From NCBI GenBank assembly GCA_965368335.1, contig CBDUMN010000055.1, positions 1-23,271 of the forward strand: a stretch of 23,271 nucleotides of DNA. The letters run 5' to 3'. This stretch comes from CBDUMN01 sp965368335 (GTDB lineage Bacteria > Pseudomonadota > Alphaproteobacteria > Rhodospirillales > JAPHRK01). The position numbers and the translations under genes are program-made. A model generated the notes under the pieces. The model was not told the DNA's origin and searched no databases. It worked only from the letters and a program-made list of their open reading frames with translations. Shown here one piece after another: positions 23,242 through 23,271 of this stretch; the stretch's first letter is position 1; every line of letters begins with the position of its first letter.

Positions 23242-23271
23242 TTGGACCCCGTCGTGACCCTTGTTTTAGGC
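23242..23271 (+). CDS. Start of a further gene (partial, cut by window end)
   Basis: TTG at 23242 opens a frame of ten codons (MDPVVTLVLG) to the window edge. GGAGA lies at 23232-23236 with a 5-base gap, a good ribosome site. The hydrophobic start suggests a membrane protein, but too little is visible to name it. An overlapping ATG frame at 23237 stops after six codons. It follows cobC by 44 bases and could share its transcript. Confidence 0.4.
   Translation, partial: MDPVVTLVLG

Overview
The window carries a chromosomal segment of an alphaproteobacterium, probably of the Rhodospirillales/magnetospirillum-like kind. This rests on the dnaA-dnaN-recF-gyrB order, the protein character of these genes, moderately high GC, cobalamin genes and a cytochrome c2-type protein; there is no rRNA to confirm it. 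Almost all of the sequence is coding, in compact operons with many 4-base stop/start overlaps. No tRNA, rRNA, CRISPR array, insertion sequence or prophage gene was seen.

Region 1 (1-7957, + strand) is the replication block: the 3' end of dnaA, a terminator, dnaN with its own promoter and a structured leader, recF, gyrB, a pentapeptide-repeat protein two bases after gyrB, and a class A penicillin-binding protein. Region 2 (13560 down to 7954, - strand) has six closely spaced genes: UDP-glucuronate decarboxylase, HldE (heptose kinase/adenylyltransferase), an ICMT/NnrU-like membrane methyltransferase, a CmoA-like soluble methyltransferase, a Bcr/CflA-type exporter and a shikimate-kinase-like protein. 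The first two point to LPS or other surface-glycan synthesis. The last stop overlaps the penicillin-binding protein stop tail-to-tail.

Region 3 (13796-17824, + strand) is the most unusual part. Two tandem paralogues, each a relic GGDEF-like half followed by a relic EAL-like half, run directly into an ABC ATPase and an ABC-2 permease. Every junction overlaps or touches, so the four genes look like one functional unit: catalytically dead c-di-GMP-type proteins tied to an exporter.

Region 4 (19649 down to 17828, - strand) is a small exported four-cysteine protein, an ECF sigma factor and a membrane anti-sigma-like protein. They are divergent from a cytochrome c gene (19867-20238, +). The shared intergenic region holds two outward-facing copies of TGTGAACCG, candidate sigma or regulator sites. 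After the cytochrome gene come nested hairpins, a strong terminator and a roughly 220-base imperfect palindrome with no gene.

Region 5 (20636-23197) holds cobT (-) divergent from cobS-cobC (+), the late steps of cobalamin nucleotide-loop assembly. The last 30 bases look like the start of another gene with a TTG codon.
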